Positions 48,054 to 57,298 of a stretch of 64,000 bases of DNA are shown here, one piece after another. A program made the translations under genes and the position numbers. The notes below the pieces were generated by a model that saw only the letters and a list, made by a program, of their open reading frames with translations, was not told the DNA's origin and did no database searches. Every line of letters begins with the position of its first letter. The stretch's first letter is position 1. The DNA comes from Rugosimonospora acidiphila (lineage in GTDB: Bacteria > Actinomycetota > Actinomycetes > Mycobacteriales > Micromonosporaceae): contig NZ_BAABJQ010000035.1 in the NCBI RefSeq assembly GCF_039543385.1, forward strand, positions 23,241-87,240, in the 5' to 3' direction.

Positions 48054-48620
48054 CACCTCGTTGAAGACGGTGCTGGCGAGATTGCGCAGTCGTGACAGCG
48101 CGCGCGACTGTGCCACGCGTACCGCCGCGGGGCTCATGCCCACCGCTCCGCCCACCTCCTCGGCGGACAGGCCGACCGCTACCCGCAGCACGATGATCTC
48201 ACGGTGCAGGTCGGACAGGTGGGTGAGCAGCTGAGACAGGCGCCGGGCGGTGTCCGTGTTCAGCGCGTGCTGCTCCGGTCCGGGCGCCGCGTCGGGCTGG
48301 TCGCTGATCGCCTCCACCGGGGTCACCGCCAGGTGGCGCACTGCCGCGCGCTGCGCGTCGGCCACCTTGTGCGCGGCGATGCCGTAGACGAACGCGGTGA
48401 ACGGCCGCCCCTGGTCGCGGAAGGCCGGCAGTGAGCGCAGCACCGCTATGCAGACCTCCTGCGACACGTCGTCGGCGGTGGTGTGCCGCCCGCCGATGCG
48501 ACCCAGGTGAGCCCGGCAGTAACGCACGACGTTGGGGCGGATCTGCTCGATGAGGTCGGCGGTCGCCCGCGGGTCGCCGTGGACGGCGCGTTCGACGAGC
48601 TCGGGGTGCGGTGCCGTCAT
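48045..48620 (-). CDS. sigD: ECF sigma factor SigD
   Basis: A 191-residue ECF sigma factor. Region 2 contains TADDVSQEVCIAVLRSLPAF and region 4 LSAEEVGGAVGMSPAAVRVAQSRALSRLRN. The downstream anti-sigma RsdA supports the SigD assignment; a Streptomyces relative (ShbA) is required to transcribe the principal sigma gene. ATG 48620 has GGAGGGG 2-8 nt upstream and fits the family start better than the longer frame from 48695. Confidence 0.87.
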   Translation of the reverse strand: MTAPHPELVERAVHGDPRATADLIEQIRPNVVRYCRAHLGRIGGRHTTADDVSQEVCIAVLRSLPAFRDQGRPFTAFVYGIAAHKVADAQRAAVRHLAVTPVEAISDQPDAAPGPEQHALNTDTARRLSQLLTHLSDLHREIIVLRVAVGLSAEEVGGAVGMSPAAVRVAQSRALSRLRNLASTVFNEVPA

Positions 48621-48796
48621 CGCCCCTCCCTGCCCCGCCACGCGCCTGATGCCGACCCTCGCACGGTATCCGTCCGGACGCCAACGTACCAACACGAAGC
48701 GTTGCGGATGTGTCCGGTACGCGGTGGTTCGGCACCGGCGTGTAACACCGCCCGGCCCATTGACGATGAGCCACAGGCGAGGAGGCGAGGGAGCAG

Positions 48797-49759
48797 TTGG
48801 GCGTAGAGGTACGGGTCGAAGGGCTGACCAAGTCCTTCGGCCGTCAGGCGGTCTGGTCGGACGTGAGCCTCACCCTGCCCGCCGGAGAAATCTCGGTACT
48901 GCTCGGCCCGTCCGGTACCGGCAAGTCGGTGTTCCTCAAGACCCTGGTCGGCCTGCTGCGGCCGGATCGCGGGTCGATCTGGATCCAGAACCAGGACCTG
49001 CCGAAGCTGTCCGAGCGGCGGCTCTACGCGATCCGCCGGCTGTTCGGCGTGCTGTTCCAGGACGGGGCGCTGTTCGGCTCCATGAACATCTACGACAACG
49101 TCGCGTTTCCGCTGCGCGAGCACACCCGGCTGAGCGAGTCGCGGGTGCGGGAGATCGTCCGCGAGAAGCTGGACATGGTCGGGCTCAGCGGCGCCGAGGG
49201 CAAGCTGCCCGGCGAGATCTCCGGAGGCATGCGCAAGCGGGCCGGCCTGGCCCGGGCGCTGGTGCTCGACCCCGCGATCATCCTGTTCGACGAGCCGGAC
49301 TCCGGGCTGGATCCGGTCCGCACCGCGTACCTCAACCAGCTGATCATCGACCTCAATCAGCAGACCGACGCCACCTTCCTGATCGTCACCCACGACATCA
49401 ACACCGCCCGCACCGTGCCGGACAACATCGGCCTGCTCTACCACGGCAAGCTGGCCATGTTCGGGCCGCGCGAGATGCTGCTGTCCAGTACCGAACCGGT
49501 GGTCCGGCAGTTCCTCAACGCCCAGCGCATCGGCCCGATCGGCATGGCCGAGGAGAAGGACGCCACCGACCTGGCCGCCGAGGCCGCGTCCGGGATCCGG
49601 CTGCCGCCGCTGCCGCCGATCCAGCACCAGCTGCGCCCCTCCGACGGCGGGATCCGGCGGGCGGAACGGCCGCCGGGGCAGTGGTGCCGCGGCAACGGCG
49701 TGCTGCCGCCACCCGGCTCGTTCACCGAGCCCCGCTCGATCGTCGAGGTACCACTGTGA
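48797..49759 (+). CDS. Mce-system ABC transporter ATP-binding protein (MceG/Mkl type)
   Basis: A 320-residue ATPase energising the Mce lipid importer. Walker A GPSGTGKS at residues 37-44, the family signature SGGMRKRAGLARAL (instead of LSGGQ), Walker B AIILFDEPDSGLDP and a His-loop IVTHDINTA. The C-terminal 70 residues are Pro-rich. The start is TTG 48797 behind GAGGGAG. Unlike mycobacteria, where mceG is distant, it leads the operon. Confidence 0.93.
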   Translation: MGVEVRVEGLTKSFGRQAVWSDVSLTLPAGEISVLLGPSGTGKSVFLKTLVGLLRPDRGSIWIQNQDLPKLSERRLYAIRRLFGVLFQDGALFGSMNIYDNVAFPLREHTRLSESRVREIVREKLDMVGLSGAEGKLPGEISGGMRKRAGLARALVLDPAIILFDEPDSGLDPVRTAYLNQLIIDLNQQTDATFLIVTHDINTARTVPDNIGLLYHGKLAMFGPREMLLSSTEPVVRQFLNAQRIGPIGMAEEKDATDLAAEAASGIRLPPLPPIQHQLRPSDGGIRRAERPPGQWCRGNGVLPPPGSFTEPRSIVEVPL

Positions 49760-49802
49760 CCCGACCATCCGCCGCGAACGGCAGACCGACCGGGAGGTCG
49801 AC

Positions 49803-50576
49803 GTGGCCAACCCGGTGACCTTCACGCTGCGCGAGACCGGGCACTTCTTCGCGTTCAGCCTCGACGCGCTGCGCACGATGTTCCGGCGACCGTGGCAGGT
49901 GCGCGAGTTCATCCAGCAGGCGTGGTTCGTCTCGTCGGTGTCCATCCTGCCGGCCGCGCTGGTGTCCATCCCGTTCGGCGCGGTCATCGCGCTGCAGTTG
50001 GGTTCGCTGACCCAGCAGCTGGGCGCGCAGTCGTACACCGGGGCGGCGTCGGTGCTCGCCGTGGTGCGGGAGGCCGGGCCGATCGTCACCGCGTTGATCA
50101 TAGCCGGCGCGGCCGGCTCCGCGATCTGCGCCGATCTCGGCGCCCGGCGCATCCGCGAGGAGCTGGACGCGATGCAGGTGCTGGGTATCGACCCGATCCA
50201 GCGCCTGGTGGTGCCCCGGATACTCGCCTCGATGCTGGTCGGGCTGTTGCTCAACGGGCTCGTGAGCGTGGTGGGAGTGGCCGGCGGATACGTGTTCAAC
50301 GTGATGCTGCAGCACGGCACGCCGGGCGCGTACGTCGCCAGCTTCCAGGCGCTCGGGCAGCTGCCGGACCTGCTGATCGGGGAGGTCAAGGCGCTGGTCT
50401 TCGGGGCGGTCGCCGCACTGGTCGCGTCGTACAAGGGGATGACCGCCAAGGGCGGACCGAAGGGCGTGGGCGACGCGGTGAACCAGAGCGTCGTGATCAC
50501 GTTCATGCTGCTGTTCGCCCTGAACTTCGTGATCACCGCCGTGTACTTCCAGGTCGTACCGCAGAAGGGGTCGTGA
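49803..50576 (+). CDS. yrbEA: Mce permease YrbE/MlaE family, first subunit
   Basis: A 257-residue membrane permease with about five segments. The MlaE-family block EELDAMQVLGIDPIQRLVVPRI (central, coupling loop) is well conserved, and GAAGSAICADLGARRI precedes it. It pairs with the next gene to form the YrbE heterodimer bound by the ATPase. GTG 49803 begins 43 nt after the ATPase stop. Confidence 0.93.
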   Translation: MANPVTFTLRETGHFFAFSLDALRTMFRRPWQVREFIQQAWFVSSVSILPAALVSIPFGAVIALQLGSLTQQLGAQSYTGAASVLAVVREAGPIVTALIIAGAAGSAICADLGARRIREELDAMQVLGIDPIQRLVVPRILASMLVGLLLNGLVSVVGVAGGYVFNVMLQHGTPGAYVASFQALGQLPDLLIGEVKALVFGAVAALVASYKGMTAKGGPKGVGDAVNQSVVITFMLLFALNFVITAVYFQVVPQKGS

Positions 50577-50583
50577 GCCGGCG

Positions 50584-51375
50584 ATGATCCTCGACGATCT
50601 GGGCGAACAGCTCGCGTTCCACCTGCGCTCGTTCGGGGCGGTGCCCCGCACGCTGCGGCGCTACCCCCGCGAGATCGTCCGGCTGCTGGCCGAGGTGAGC
50701 TTCGGCTCGGGGGCGCTGGCCGTGGTCGGCGGGACGGTGGGCGTGATCTGCTTCATGACGTTCTTCACCGGTACCGAGGTGGGGCTGCAGGGCGATCAGG
50801 CGCTGGAGCAGCTGGGCAGCAGTGCGTTCGCCGGCTTCATCTCGGCGTACTTCAACACCCGGGAAATCTCGCCGCTGGTGGCCGCGCTGGCGTTGTCCGC
50901 GACCGTCGGCTGTGGGTTCACCGCACAGCTGGGCGCGATGCGCATCTCAGAGGAGGTCGACGCGCTCGAGGTGATGGGGATCCCGTCGCTGCCCTTCCTG
51001 GTCACCACCCGGATCATCGCCGGCTTCATCGCGGTGATCCCGCTCTACGTCATCGGGCTGCTCTCCAGCTACCTGGCCACCCGTACCATCACCACTATCT
51101 ACTTCGGACAGTCGACCGGCACGTACGACTACTACTTCCACCTGTTCCTGCCGCCCGGCGACGTGCTCTGGTCGTTCGGCAAGGCGCTGGTGTTCAGCCT
51201 CATCGTGGTGCTCATCCACTGCCACTACGGGTACCGGGCCACCGGCGGCCCGGCCGGCGTGGGCCTGGCGGTGGGGCGCGCGGTGCGCCTGGCCATCGTG
51301 GCGGTCAACGTCGTGGACTTCTTCCTGTCCCTGGCCATCTGGGGCGCCACCACGACGGTACGGATCGCGGGGTGA
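50584..51375 (+). CDS. yrbEB: Mce permease YrbE/MlaE family, second subunit
   Basis: A 263-residue MlaE-family permease with coupling loop EEVDALEVMGIPSLPFLVTTRI, preceded by TVGCGFTAQLGAMRI. ATG 50584 starts 7 nt after the previous stop. Its own stop overlaps mceA by 4 bp, indicating tight coupling of permease and substrate-binding genes. Confidence 0.93.
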   Translation: MILDDLGEQLAFHLRSFGAVPRTLRRYPREIVRLLAEVSFGSGALAVVGGTVGVICFMTFFTGTEVGLQGDQALEQLGSSAFAGFISAYFNTREISPLVAALALSATVGCGFTAQLGAMRISEEVDALEVMGIPSLPFLVTTRIIAGFIAVIPLYVIGLLSSYLATRTITTIYFGQSTGTYDYYFHLFLPPGDVLWSFGKALVFSLIVVLIHCHYGYRATGGPAGVGLAVGRAVRLAIVAVNVVDFFLSLAIWGATTTVRIAG

Positions 51376-52652
51376 GCGGGGTGGTCTACCGGCACCGTGC
51401 GCTCGGCCTGGCCTTCGCCCTGCTGCTGGTGGGCGCGCTGACGCTGTCGGTCCTGGTGTACCGCAAGGCGTTCACGCCGGTCGCGTGGATCACCGTGCGC
51501 ACCGACCACACCGGGTTGCAGCTGTCCGAGGGCGCGGACGTGAAGCTGCGCGGCGTACTGGTCGGGCAGGTGCGCGACATCTCCGCCAACGGCGGCCGGG
51601 CGACCCTGCGGCTCGCGCTGAACCCGTCGAGCCTTCCGGAGATTCCGGCCAACGTGAGCGTCCAGTTGCTGCCCGACACGCTGTTCGGTCAGCGCTACGT
51701 GTCGCTGACCGAGCCGGCCAGGCCGTCTGCGGGCAGGCTGCGCGCGGGCGCCGTGATCGGCCAGGACCGGTCCACCTCCGCGATCGAGCTGGAGAAGGTG
51801 CTCGACGACACGCTGCCGCTGCTGCAGACGATCCAGCCGGACAAGCTGGCCGCCACCCTGGGCGCGATCGCCGACGCGCTGCGGGGCGAGGGCGACGAGA
51901 TCGGCCGCGACCTGGCCTCGCTGGACCAGTACCTGTCCGCGCTGAACGGGCAGCTGCCCGCGCTGCGGGCCGACATCACGAAGCTGGGCACCGTGCTGTC
52001 GACCTACGACGGCGCGCTGCCCGACCTGATGAGCATCCTGAAGAACGTCACGGTGACCGCGAACACGATCAGCCAGCAGCGCGGCCAGGTGGCCGCGTTT
52101 CTCGACGACGCCACCGACTTCGCCGACACCACCCGGTCGTTCCTGGACAGCTACGGCGACCGGATCATCCAGGTCGGCAAGGTCAGCGCCCCGCTGCTGC
52201 AGTTGCTGGCCACCTACTCCCCGGAGTACCCGTGCCTGCTCGCGGGGGCGGTGAAGCAGGAGCCCGACATCGCGCAGGTGTTCGCCTCGGGCAAGATGCA
52301 CATCACGCTGGAGATCACCAACAGCAACGGCGCGTACGAGCCCGGCAAGGACGCCCCGGTCAACGGCGCGACCAACGGCCCCAACTGCCGGGGCCTGCCC
52401 GATCCGCGGGTACCCGCGCCGCAGGTGCGGCTCGACGACGGCTACGACTACGGCGCCTCGCGGCTGGCGGCGAAGCTGCCGGTGAGTCTCAACCTCGCGC
52501 CGATGGGGTACGCGGGCACCCAGGAGGAACAGGCGCTCATCAAGCCGCTGGTGGCGGCGCAGACCGGCACGTCCCCGGACGATGTGCCGCCCGTCGCCGA
52601 CCTGCTGTGGGGCCCACTGCTGCGCGGAACGGTGGTGAACGCGGGGACATGA
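51372..52652 (+). CDS. mceA: MCE family protein A
   Basis: A 426-residue Mce protein. One N-terminal helix (about residues 7-27), an MCE/MlaD barrel (about 36-110: GLQLSEGADVKLRGVLVGQVR, then LLPDTLFGQRYVSL), a long helical needle segment and a C-terminal Pro-rich part. Six Mce chains form a hexamer spanning the cell envelope. GTG 51372 overlaps yrbEB; the stop overlaps mceB. Confidence 0.92.
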   Translation: MSGVVYRHRALGLAFALLLVGALTLSVLVYRKAFTPVAWITVRTDHTGLQLSEGADVKLRGVLVGQVRDISANGGRATLRLALNPSSLPEIPANVSVQLLPDTLFGQRYVSLTEPARPSAGRLRAGAVIGQDRSTSAIELEKVLDDTLPLLQTIQPDKLAATLGAIADALRGEGDEIGRDLASLDQYLSALNGQLPALRADITKLGTVLSTYDGALPDLMSILKNVTVTANTISQQRGQVAAFLDDATDFADTTRSFLDSYGDRIIQVGKVSAPLLQLLATYSPEYPCLLAGAVKQEPDIAQVFASGKMHITLEITNSNGAYEPGKDAPVNGATNGPNCRGLPDPRVPAPQVRLDDGYDYGASRLAAKLPVSLNLAPMGYAGTQEEQALIKPLVAAQTGTSPDDVPPVADLLWGPLLRGTVVNAGT

Positions 52653-53698
52653 GCGCCATTCAGAGCCGGAAGGTCGCCGGGCCGCTGGTCAAGCTGCTCG
52701 TCTTCGCGGCGGTCACGCTGGTACTGACCGGGGTGCTGGCCAGCACCCTGGGATCGCTCTCGCTCGGCGGCGGGACCGTGTACCGGGCCAGGTTCGCCGA
52801 CGTGACCGGCGTGCTGCCCGGCGACGACGTGCGCATCGCCGGGGTGAAGGTCGGCCAGGTCACCAGGGTCGGTCTGGTGGACAACAGGGTGGCGCAGCTG
52901 ACGCTCAAGCTGAGTCAGCCGGTACCGCTGCCCACGACCGTGCACGCCACCGTCAAGTACCTCAACCTGATCGGGCAGCGGTACGTGGAACTCGCCGAGG
53001 GGCCCGGCGGCCGTGCGCTGTTGCCGCCGGACGGGCTCATCCCGCTGTCGCAGACCACCCCGGCGCTCAACCTCACCGTGCTGTTCAACGGCTTCCAGCC
53101 GCTGTTCACCGCGCTGAGCCCGCAGGACGTCAACTCGCTGTCGTACGAGATCATTCAGGTGCTTCAGGGGGAGAGCGGAACCGTCAGCGGCCTGCTCCAG
53201 CACAGCGCGTCACTGATCAGCACGCTGTCCGACCAGGACACCGTCATCACCAAGGTGATCGGCAACCTGAACTCCGTGCTGGCCACGCTGGACAGCCGGC
53301 AGGGCGAGCTGTCGGACACCATCTCCCAGCTGCAGCAGTTCGTCTCCGGGTTGGCCGCCGACCGCACCGCCATCGGCCAGGCGATCACCAACATCGACGG
53401 TTTGACCACGGCCACCGGCTCGCTGATCAAGGACGCCCGGCCGAGTCTGAGCGCCGACGTCTCCGGGCTCGGCTCGCTGGCCAGCATCCTCAACGACAAC
53501 ACCGACGTCATCAACACCACGCTGTCCACGCTGCCCGGCGAGTACCAGTCGCTGACCCGCACCGCCTCCTACGGCTCCTGGTTCAACTTCTACATGTGCG
53601 ACTTCGACGGCCGGGTGGCCCTGCCCGGCCTGGGCGCGGTCAACCCGGTGACGTTCAACTCGACGGCGGCCGCCTGCCGGACCGGGGGGTCGAAGTGA
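52649..53698 (+). CDS. mceB: MCE family protein B
   Basis: A 349-residue Mce protein with an N-terminal helix (KLLVFAAVTLVLTGVLAS), the MlaD barrel (VLPGDDVRIAGVKVGQVTRV, LIGQRYVEL), then helical coiled segment and a C-terminal Cys-containing end (YMCDF, CRTGG). ATG 52649 overlaps the mceA stop by 4 bp; the stop overlaps mceC. Confidence 0.92.
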   Translation: MSAIQSRKVAGPLVKLLVFAAVTLVLTGVLASTLGSLSLGGGTVYRARFADVTGVLPGDDVRIAGVKVGQVTRVGLVDNRVAQLTLKLSQPVPLPTTVHATVKYLNLIGQRYVELAEGPGGRALLPPDGLIPLSQTTPALNLTVLFNGFQPLFTALSPQDVNSLSYEIIQVLQGESGTVSGLLQHSASLISTLSDQDTVITKVIGNLNSVLATLDSRQGELSDTISQLQQFVSGLAADRTAIGQAITNIDGLTTATGSLIKDARPSLSADVSGLGSLASILNDNTDVINTTLSTLPGEYQSLTRTASYGSWFNFYMCDFDGRVALPGLGAVNPVTFNSTAAACRTGGSK

Positions 53699-54684
53699 AG
53701 CCGTTCCGCGAGCGCAACCCGATCGTCATCGGCGCGATCGGGCTGGTCGTGCTCGTCGGGCTGGTGGTCGCCGCGTTCAACGTCGACGACCTGCCGGTGA
53801 TCGGCGCGGGCACCACCTACCGGGCCGCCTTCCGCGACGCCAGCGGCCTGGCGGCGGGCAACGAGGTGCGGGTGGCCGGGGTGAAGGTCGGCAAGGTCAG
53901 CTCGATCGGCCTGGCGCAGGGCCCGGGCGGCGCCTACGTGCGGGTCGCGTTCCGCGTCGACGATCGCGGGCTGCGCCTGGGCACCGGCACCGAGGCCACC
54001 ATCCAGATCAAGACCGTCCTGGGCCAGAAGTACCTGGCCCTGCAGCCGTCCGGGACCACCCGGCTGCGGCCCGGTGCGCAGATCCCGCTGAACCACACCG
54101 CGTCCCCGTTCGACGTGGTGCAGGCGGTCAACGGGCTGGCCGGCACCCTGCAGCAGGTCGACGCCGGCCAGCTGGCCCAGGCGTTCGACGCGCTGTCCAC
54201 GACCTTCGCCGACACCCCGGACGACGTGCGGACCTCGCTGTCCGGCCTGTCCAAGCTGACCGCGTCGATTTCCTCCCGCGACGACCAGCTCCACACGCTG
54301 CTGTCCCACGCCAACGGCGTGACCAGCGTCCTGGCCCAGCGTGACGACCAGCTGCGCACCCTCGTGCAGGACGGCAACCTGCTGCTGAACGAGGTCAGCG
54401 AACGCCGGGACGCGATCCACGAACTGCTGGTCACCACCAACGAACTGGCCACCCAGATCTCCGGCCTGGTGGCCGACAACCGCACCAAGCTCGCGCCGGC
54501 GCTGACCCAACTGCGCCAGGTGCTGGCCACGCTGCAGGCCGACAGCGGGAAACTGTCGGACACCCTGAAGAACCTGGCGCCGTTCATCAACGCGTTCACC
54601 AACGTGCTGGGCAACGGGCGCTGGTTCGACTCCTGGCTCAACGGCCTGCTGCAGCCGTACACCCCGACGCTGGGAGGCAAGTGA
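53695..54684 (+). CDS. mceC: MCE family protein C
   Basis: A 329-residue Mce protein starting at GTG 53695, which overlaps the mceB stop. TM helix (IVIGAIGLVVLVGLVVAAF), MlaD barrel (AAGNEVRVAGVKVGKV, VLGQKYLAL), then an amphipathic helical stretch with many Gln and Leu. The C-terminus is short. The stop overlaps mceD. Confidence 0.92.
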   Translation: MKPFRERNPIVIGAIGLVVLVGLVVAAFNVDDLPVIGAGTTYRAAFRDASGLAAGNEVRVAGVKVGKVSSIGLAQGPGGAYVRVAFRVDDRGLRLGTGTEATIQIKTVLGQKYLALQPSGTTRLRPGAQIPLNHTASPFDVVQAVNGLAGTLQQVDAGQLAQAFDALSTTFADTPDDVRTSLSGLSKLTASISSRDDQLHTLLSHANGVTSVLAQRDDQLRTLVQDGNLLLNEVSERRDAIHELLVTTNELATQISGLVADNRTKLAPALTQLRQVLATLQADSGKLSDTLKNLAPFINAFTNVLGNGRWFDSWLNGLLQPYTPTLGGK

Positions 54685-55973
54685 TGCGCCGCGGCCGGAT
54701 GCTGGTCGCCGCCGGCCTGACCGTGGTGATGGCGGCCGGGGTGGGCCTGATCATCCTGGGCACCCGGACCCCGACCCGCACGCTGGTCGCGCACTTCGCC
54801 AGTTCGGTCGGCATCGCCGCCGGCTCGGACGTGCGGGTGCTCGGCGTGAAGATCGGTACGGTCACCTCGGCGCGTCCGGAGGGCACCGCGGTACGGGTGG
54901 CGATGCGGTACGACGCCCGGTACAAGGTGCCGGCGGGCGCCTCGGCGGTGATCGTCCCGCCCAGCGTGGTCAGCGACCGGTACGTCCAGCTGACCCCGGC
55001 CTACACCCGGGGCGCCCTCCTGGCCGACGGCGCGGACCTGCCGGAGTCCAGGACGTCGGTGCCGCTGGAGATCGATGACGTGTACCGCGCCCTGAACCAG
55101 TTCGACCAGGCGCTCGGGCCGGGCGGCGCCAACGCGAACGGCGCGCTGTCCAACCTCGTCGGCACCGGCGCGGCCAACCTCAAGGGCAACGGGGCCAACC
55201 TCGGTGACTCCCTGGACAACCTCTCCCAGATCATGTCCACCCTGAACGACAGCAAGGACGACCTGTTCGGCACCGTCACCAACCTGCAGAAGTTCGTCAC
55301 CGCGCTGGCCGAGAGCGACCAGCAGGTACAGGAGTTCAACTCGCAGCTCGCCTCGGTCGGCCAGCAGCTTGCCGGCGAGCGCGACGACCTCGCCACCCTG
55401 CTGCGCAACCTGTCCACCGCGCTGGCCGACATCACGACCTTCGTGCGGGACAACCGCTCCCAGCTGGCGTCCAACGTGAGCGCCCTGAGCGACGTCTCCG
55501 GCGTCCTGGTGCGCCAGCAGCAGGCGATCATCGACGTGCTCAACGTGGCACCCACCGCCCTGTCCGATCTCAACCTCGCCTACAACTCCCGCTCCGGCAC
55601 CCTCGACACCCGCGACGACGCGCTGGGCCCCTACGACCCGGCCAGCTACGTCTGTTCACTGCTGGTCGGCCTGGTGACCCAGCAACAGGTTCCGCAGGAG
55701 TGCGTGGCTCTGGCCCAGACCCTGAACGCGGCGCACCTGCCGCTGACGGATCAGCTGCGCAAGCTCCTCGGATTGCCGCCCGGACCAACCTCCTCGCCGG
55801 GCGGCGCGCCCGGCACACCCGACTCCGGCTCCTCCGGAAGTACGGGTGTGCCGGGCTCCTCCGGAGGTCCCGGGGCGCCGGGCGCCTCCGCAAGTCCCGG
55901 TGTACCCGGTCAGCCCGAGGACGTCGCGCCGGGCGATCCCACGCTCGGCGGCATCCTGAAGGTGCTGAAATGA
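54681..55973 (+). CDS. mceD: MCE family protein D
   Basis: A 430-residue Mce protein with TM helix (MLVAAGLTVVMAAGVGLIIL), barrel (AAGSDVRVLGVKIGTVTSA, VVSDRYVQLTP), helical needle and a low-complexity Gly/Ser/Pro tail (SSGSTGVPGSSGGPG). GTG 54681 overlaps mceC; ATG 54684 is one codon later. It overlaps mceE at the end. Confidence 0.92.
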   Translation: MMRRGRMLVAAGLTVVMAAGVGLIILGTRTPTRTLVAHFASSVGIAAGSDVRVLGVKIGTVTSARPEGTAVRVAMRYDARYKVPAGASAVIVPPSVVSDRYVQLTPAYTRGALLADGADLPESRTSVPLEIDDVYRALNQFDQALGPGGANANGALSNLVGTGAANLKGNGANLGDSLDNLSQIMSTLNDSKDDLFGTVTNLQKFVTALAESDQQVQEFNSQLASVGQQLAGERDDLATLLRNLSTALADITTFVRDNRSQLASNVSALSDVSGVLVRQQQAIIDVLNVAPTALSDLNLAYNSRSGTLDTRDDALGPYDPASYVCSLLVGLVTQQQVPQECVALAQTLNAAHLPLTDQLRKLLGLPPGPTSSPGGAPGTPDSGSSGSTGVPGSSGGPGAPGASASPGVPGQPEDVAPGDPTLGGILKVLK

Positions 55974-57298
55974 CGGCCCGCCGCCCACCACCCGCCGGAT
56001 CACCGCTCGCCTCACCGCCGGTCACGGGGCCGGCCGGGCCGCGAGCGCGGCCGGCAGGTGCCGTCCGGGCGGGAACCGGCCCCCGCCCGACCGGCGCCCG
56101 TCGAAGTGGCCTGCCGGCGCTCGGCCGGCGCGTGCTGGCCGCCGTACTGGTGGTCGCCGCCCTCGCCGGCGCGACCGGCTGCTCCGCCCTGCCCGGCGGC
56201 GCGCCGTCCGGCCCCGCCTACCAGGTCAGCGCCGAGTTCACCGAGGTGCTGGACCTGGTGCCACAGGCCGCCGTCAAGGTCAACGACGTCACGGTGGGCA
56301 GCGTCGAGAAGATCACGCTGTCCGGCTGGAACGCGCGGGTACGCATGAAGATCGACCGCGATGTCCAGCTGCCCGCCAACGCCACCGCCGCGATCCGGCA
56401 GAGCAGCCTGCTCGGCGAGAAGTTCGTCGAGCTCGGACCGCCCACCGGCCAGACCGCCACCGGCCGGCTGACCAACGGCGCGGTGATCCCGGTCGCCCGG
56501 ACCAGCCGCACGGCCGAGGTCGAGGAGGTGCTCGGCGCCCTCGGCCTGCTGCTCAACGGCGGTGGGCTGGCCCAGCTCAAGACGATCAACGAAGAGCTGA
56601 CCGACGCGCTGTCCGGCCGCGAGGCGACCGTCAAGGACCTGCTGGGGCAGCTGAACACCTTCCTGGGCGGGCTGGACGCGCAGCGCGCCGACATCACCAG
56701 GGCCATCACCGCGCTGGACAGCTTCTCCGCCCAGCTGGCGCGGCAGAAGGCGACCATCGGCGCGGCCGTGGACGCCCTCGACCCGGGCCTGACCGTGCTG
56801 GCCCAGCAGAAGGCACAGATCACCAACGCGCTGACCTCGCTGGGCAAGCTGTCCACCGTCGGCACGAGAGTGGTCGACGACAGCCGGGACGGCACGCTGG
56901 CCAGCCTCAAGTCCCTGCAGCCGATCCTCGCCCAGTTGGTGCGCGCCGGGGACGACCTGCCCAAGGCGCTGAACTTTCTGCTCGTCTACCCGTTCCCACC
57001 GAACGTCACCGGCGCCATCTCCGGCGACTTCGTCAACCTGCACGCCACCGTCGACCTGGACGGCGCGTCGATCCTGTCCAACCTGCTGACCGTCGCGCCG
57101 ACGGAGTCCGATGAACCCGGGGGGTCGACAGGCCCGGGAGCGGTGAGCCCATCCGGCACCTCGCCGCTCCCGGGCCGGCCGGGCGCGCCCGCGCCGTCCG
57201 GCTCGCCGACCCCCGGCCCGTCGCCGAGCGGGTCGCCCGGCCCCAGGGGCGGTGGCGGCTGCGGCCTGCTCGGCATCCTCCTGGGATGTGGCTCATGA
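55970..57298 (+). CDS. mceE: MCE family lipoprotein E
   Basis: A 442-residue Mce protein with an unusually long basic, Pro-rich N-terminus (about 50 residues) before a signal segment (RVLAAVLVVAALAGATGC) whose lipobox Cys is residue 71, as in LprK-type MceE lipoproteins. The barrel (VNDVTVGSVEKI, LLGEKFVELGPP) follows, then helices and a Pro/Ser tail ending GCGLLGILLGCGS. ATG 55970 overlaps the mceD stop. Confidence 0.9.
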   Translation: MTARRPPPAGSPLASPPVTGPAGPRARPAGAVRAGTGPRPTGARRSGLPALGRRVLAAVLVVAALAGATGCSALPGGAPSGPAYQVSAEFTEVLDLVPQAAVKVNDVTVGSVEKITLSGWNARVRMKIDRDVQLPANATAAIRQSSLLGEKFVELGPPTGQTATGRLTNGAVIPVARTSRTAEVEEVLGALGLLLNGGGLAQLKTINEELTDALSGREATVKDLLGQLNTFLGGLDAQRADITRAITALDSFSAQLARQKATIGAAVDALDPGLTVLAQQKAQITNALTSLGKLSTVGTRVVDDSRDGTLASLKSLQPILAQLVRAGDDLPKALNFLLVYPFPPNVTGAISGDFVNLHATVDLDGASILSNLLTVAPTESDEPGGSTGPGAVSPSGTSPLPGRPGAPAPSGSPTPGPSPSGSPGPRGGGGCGLLGILLGCGS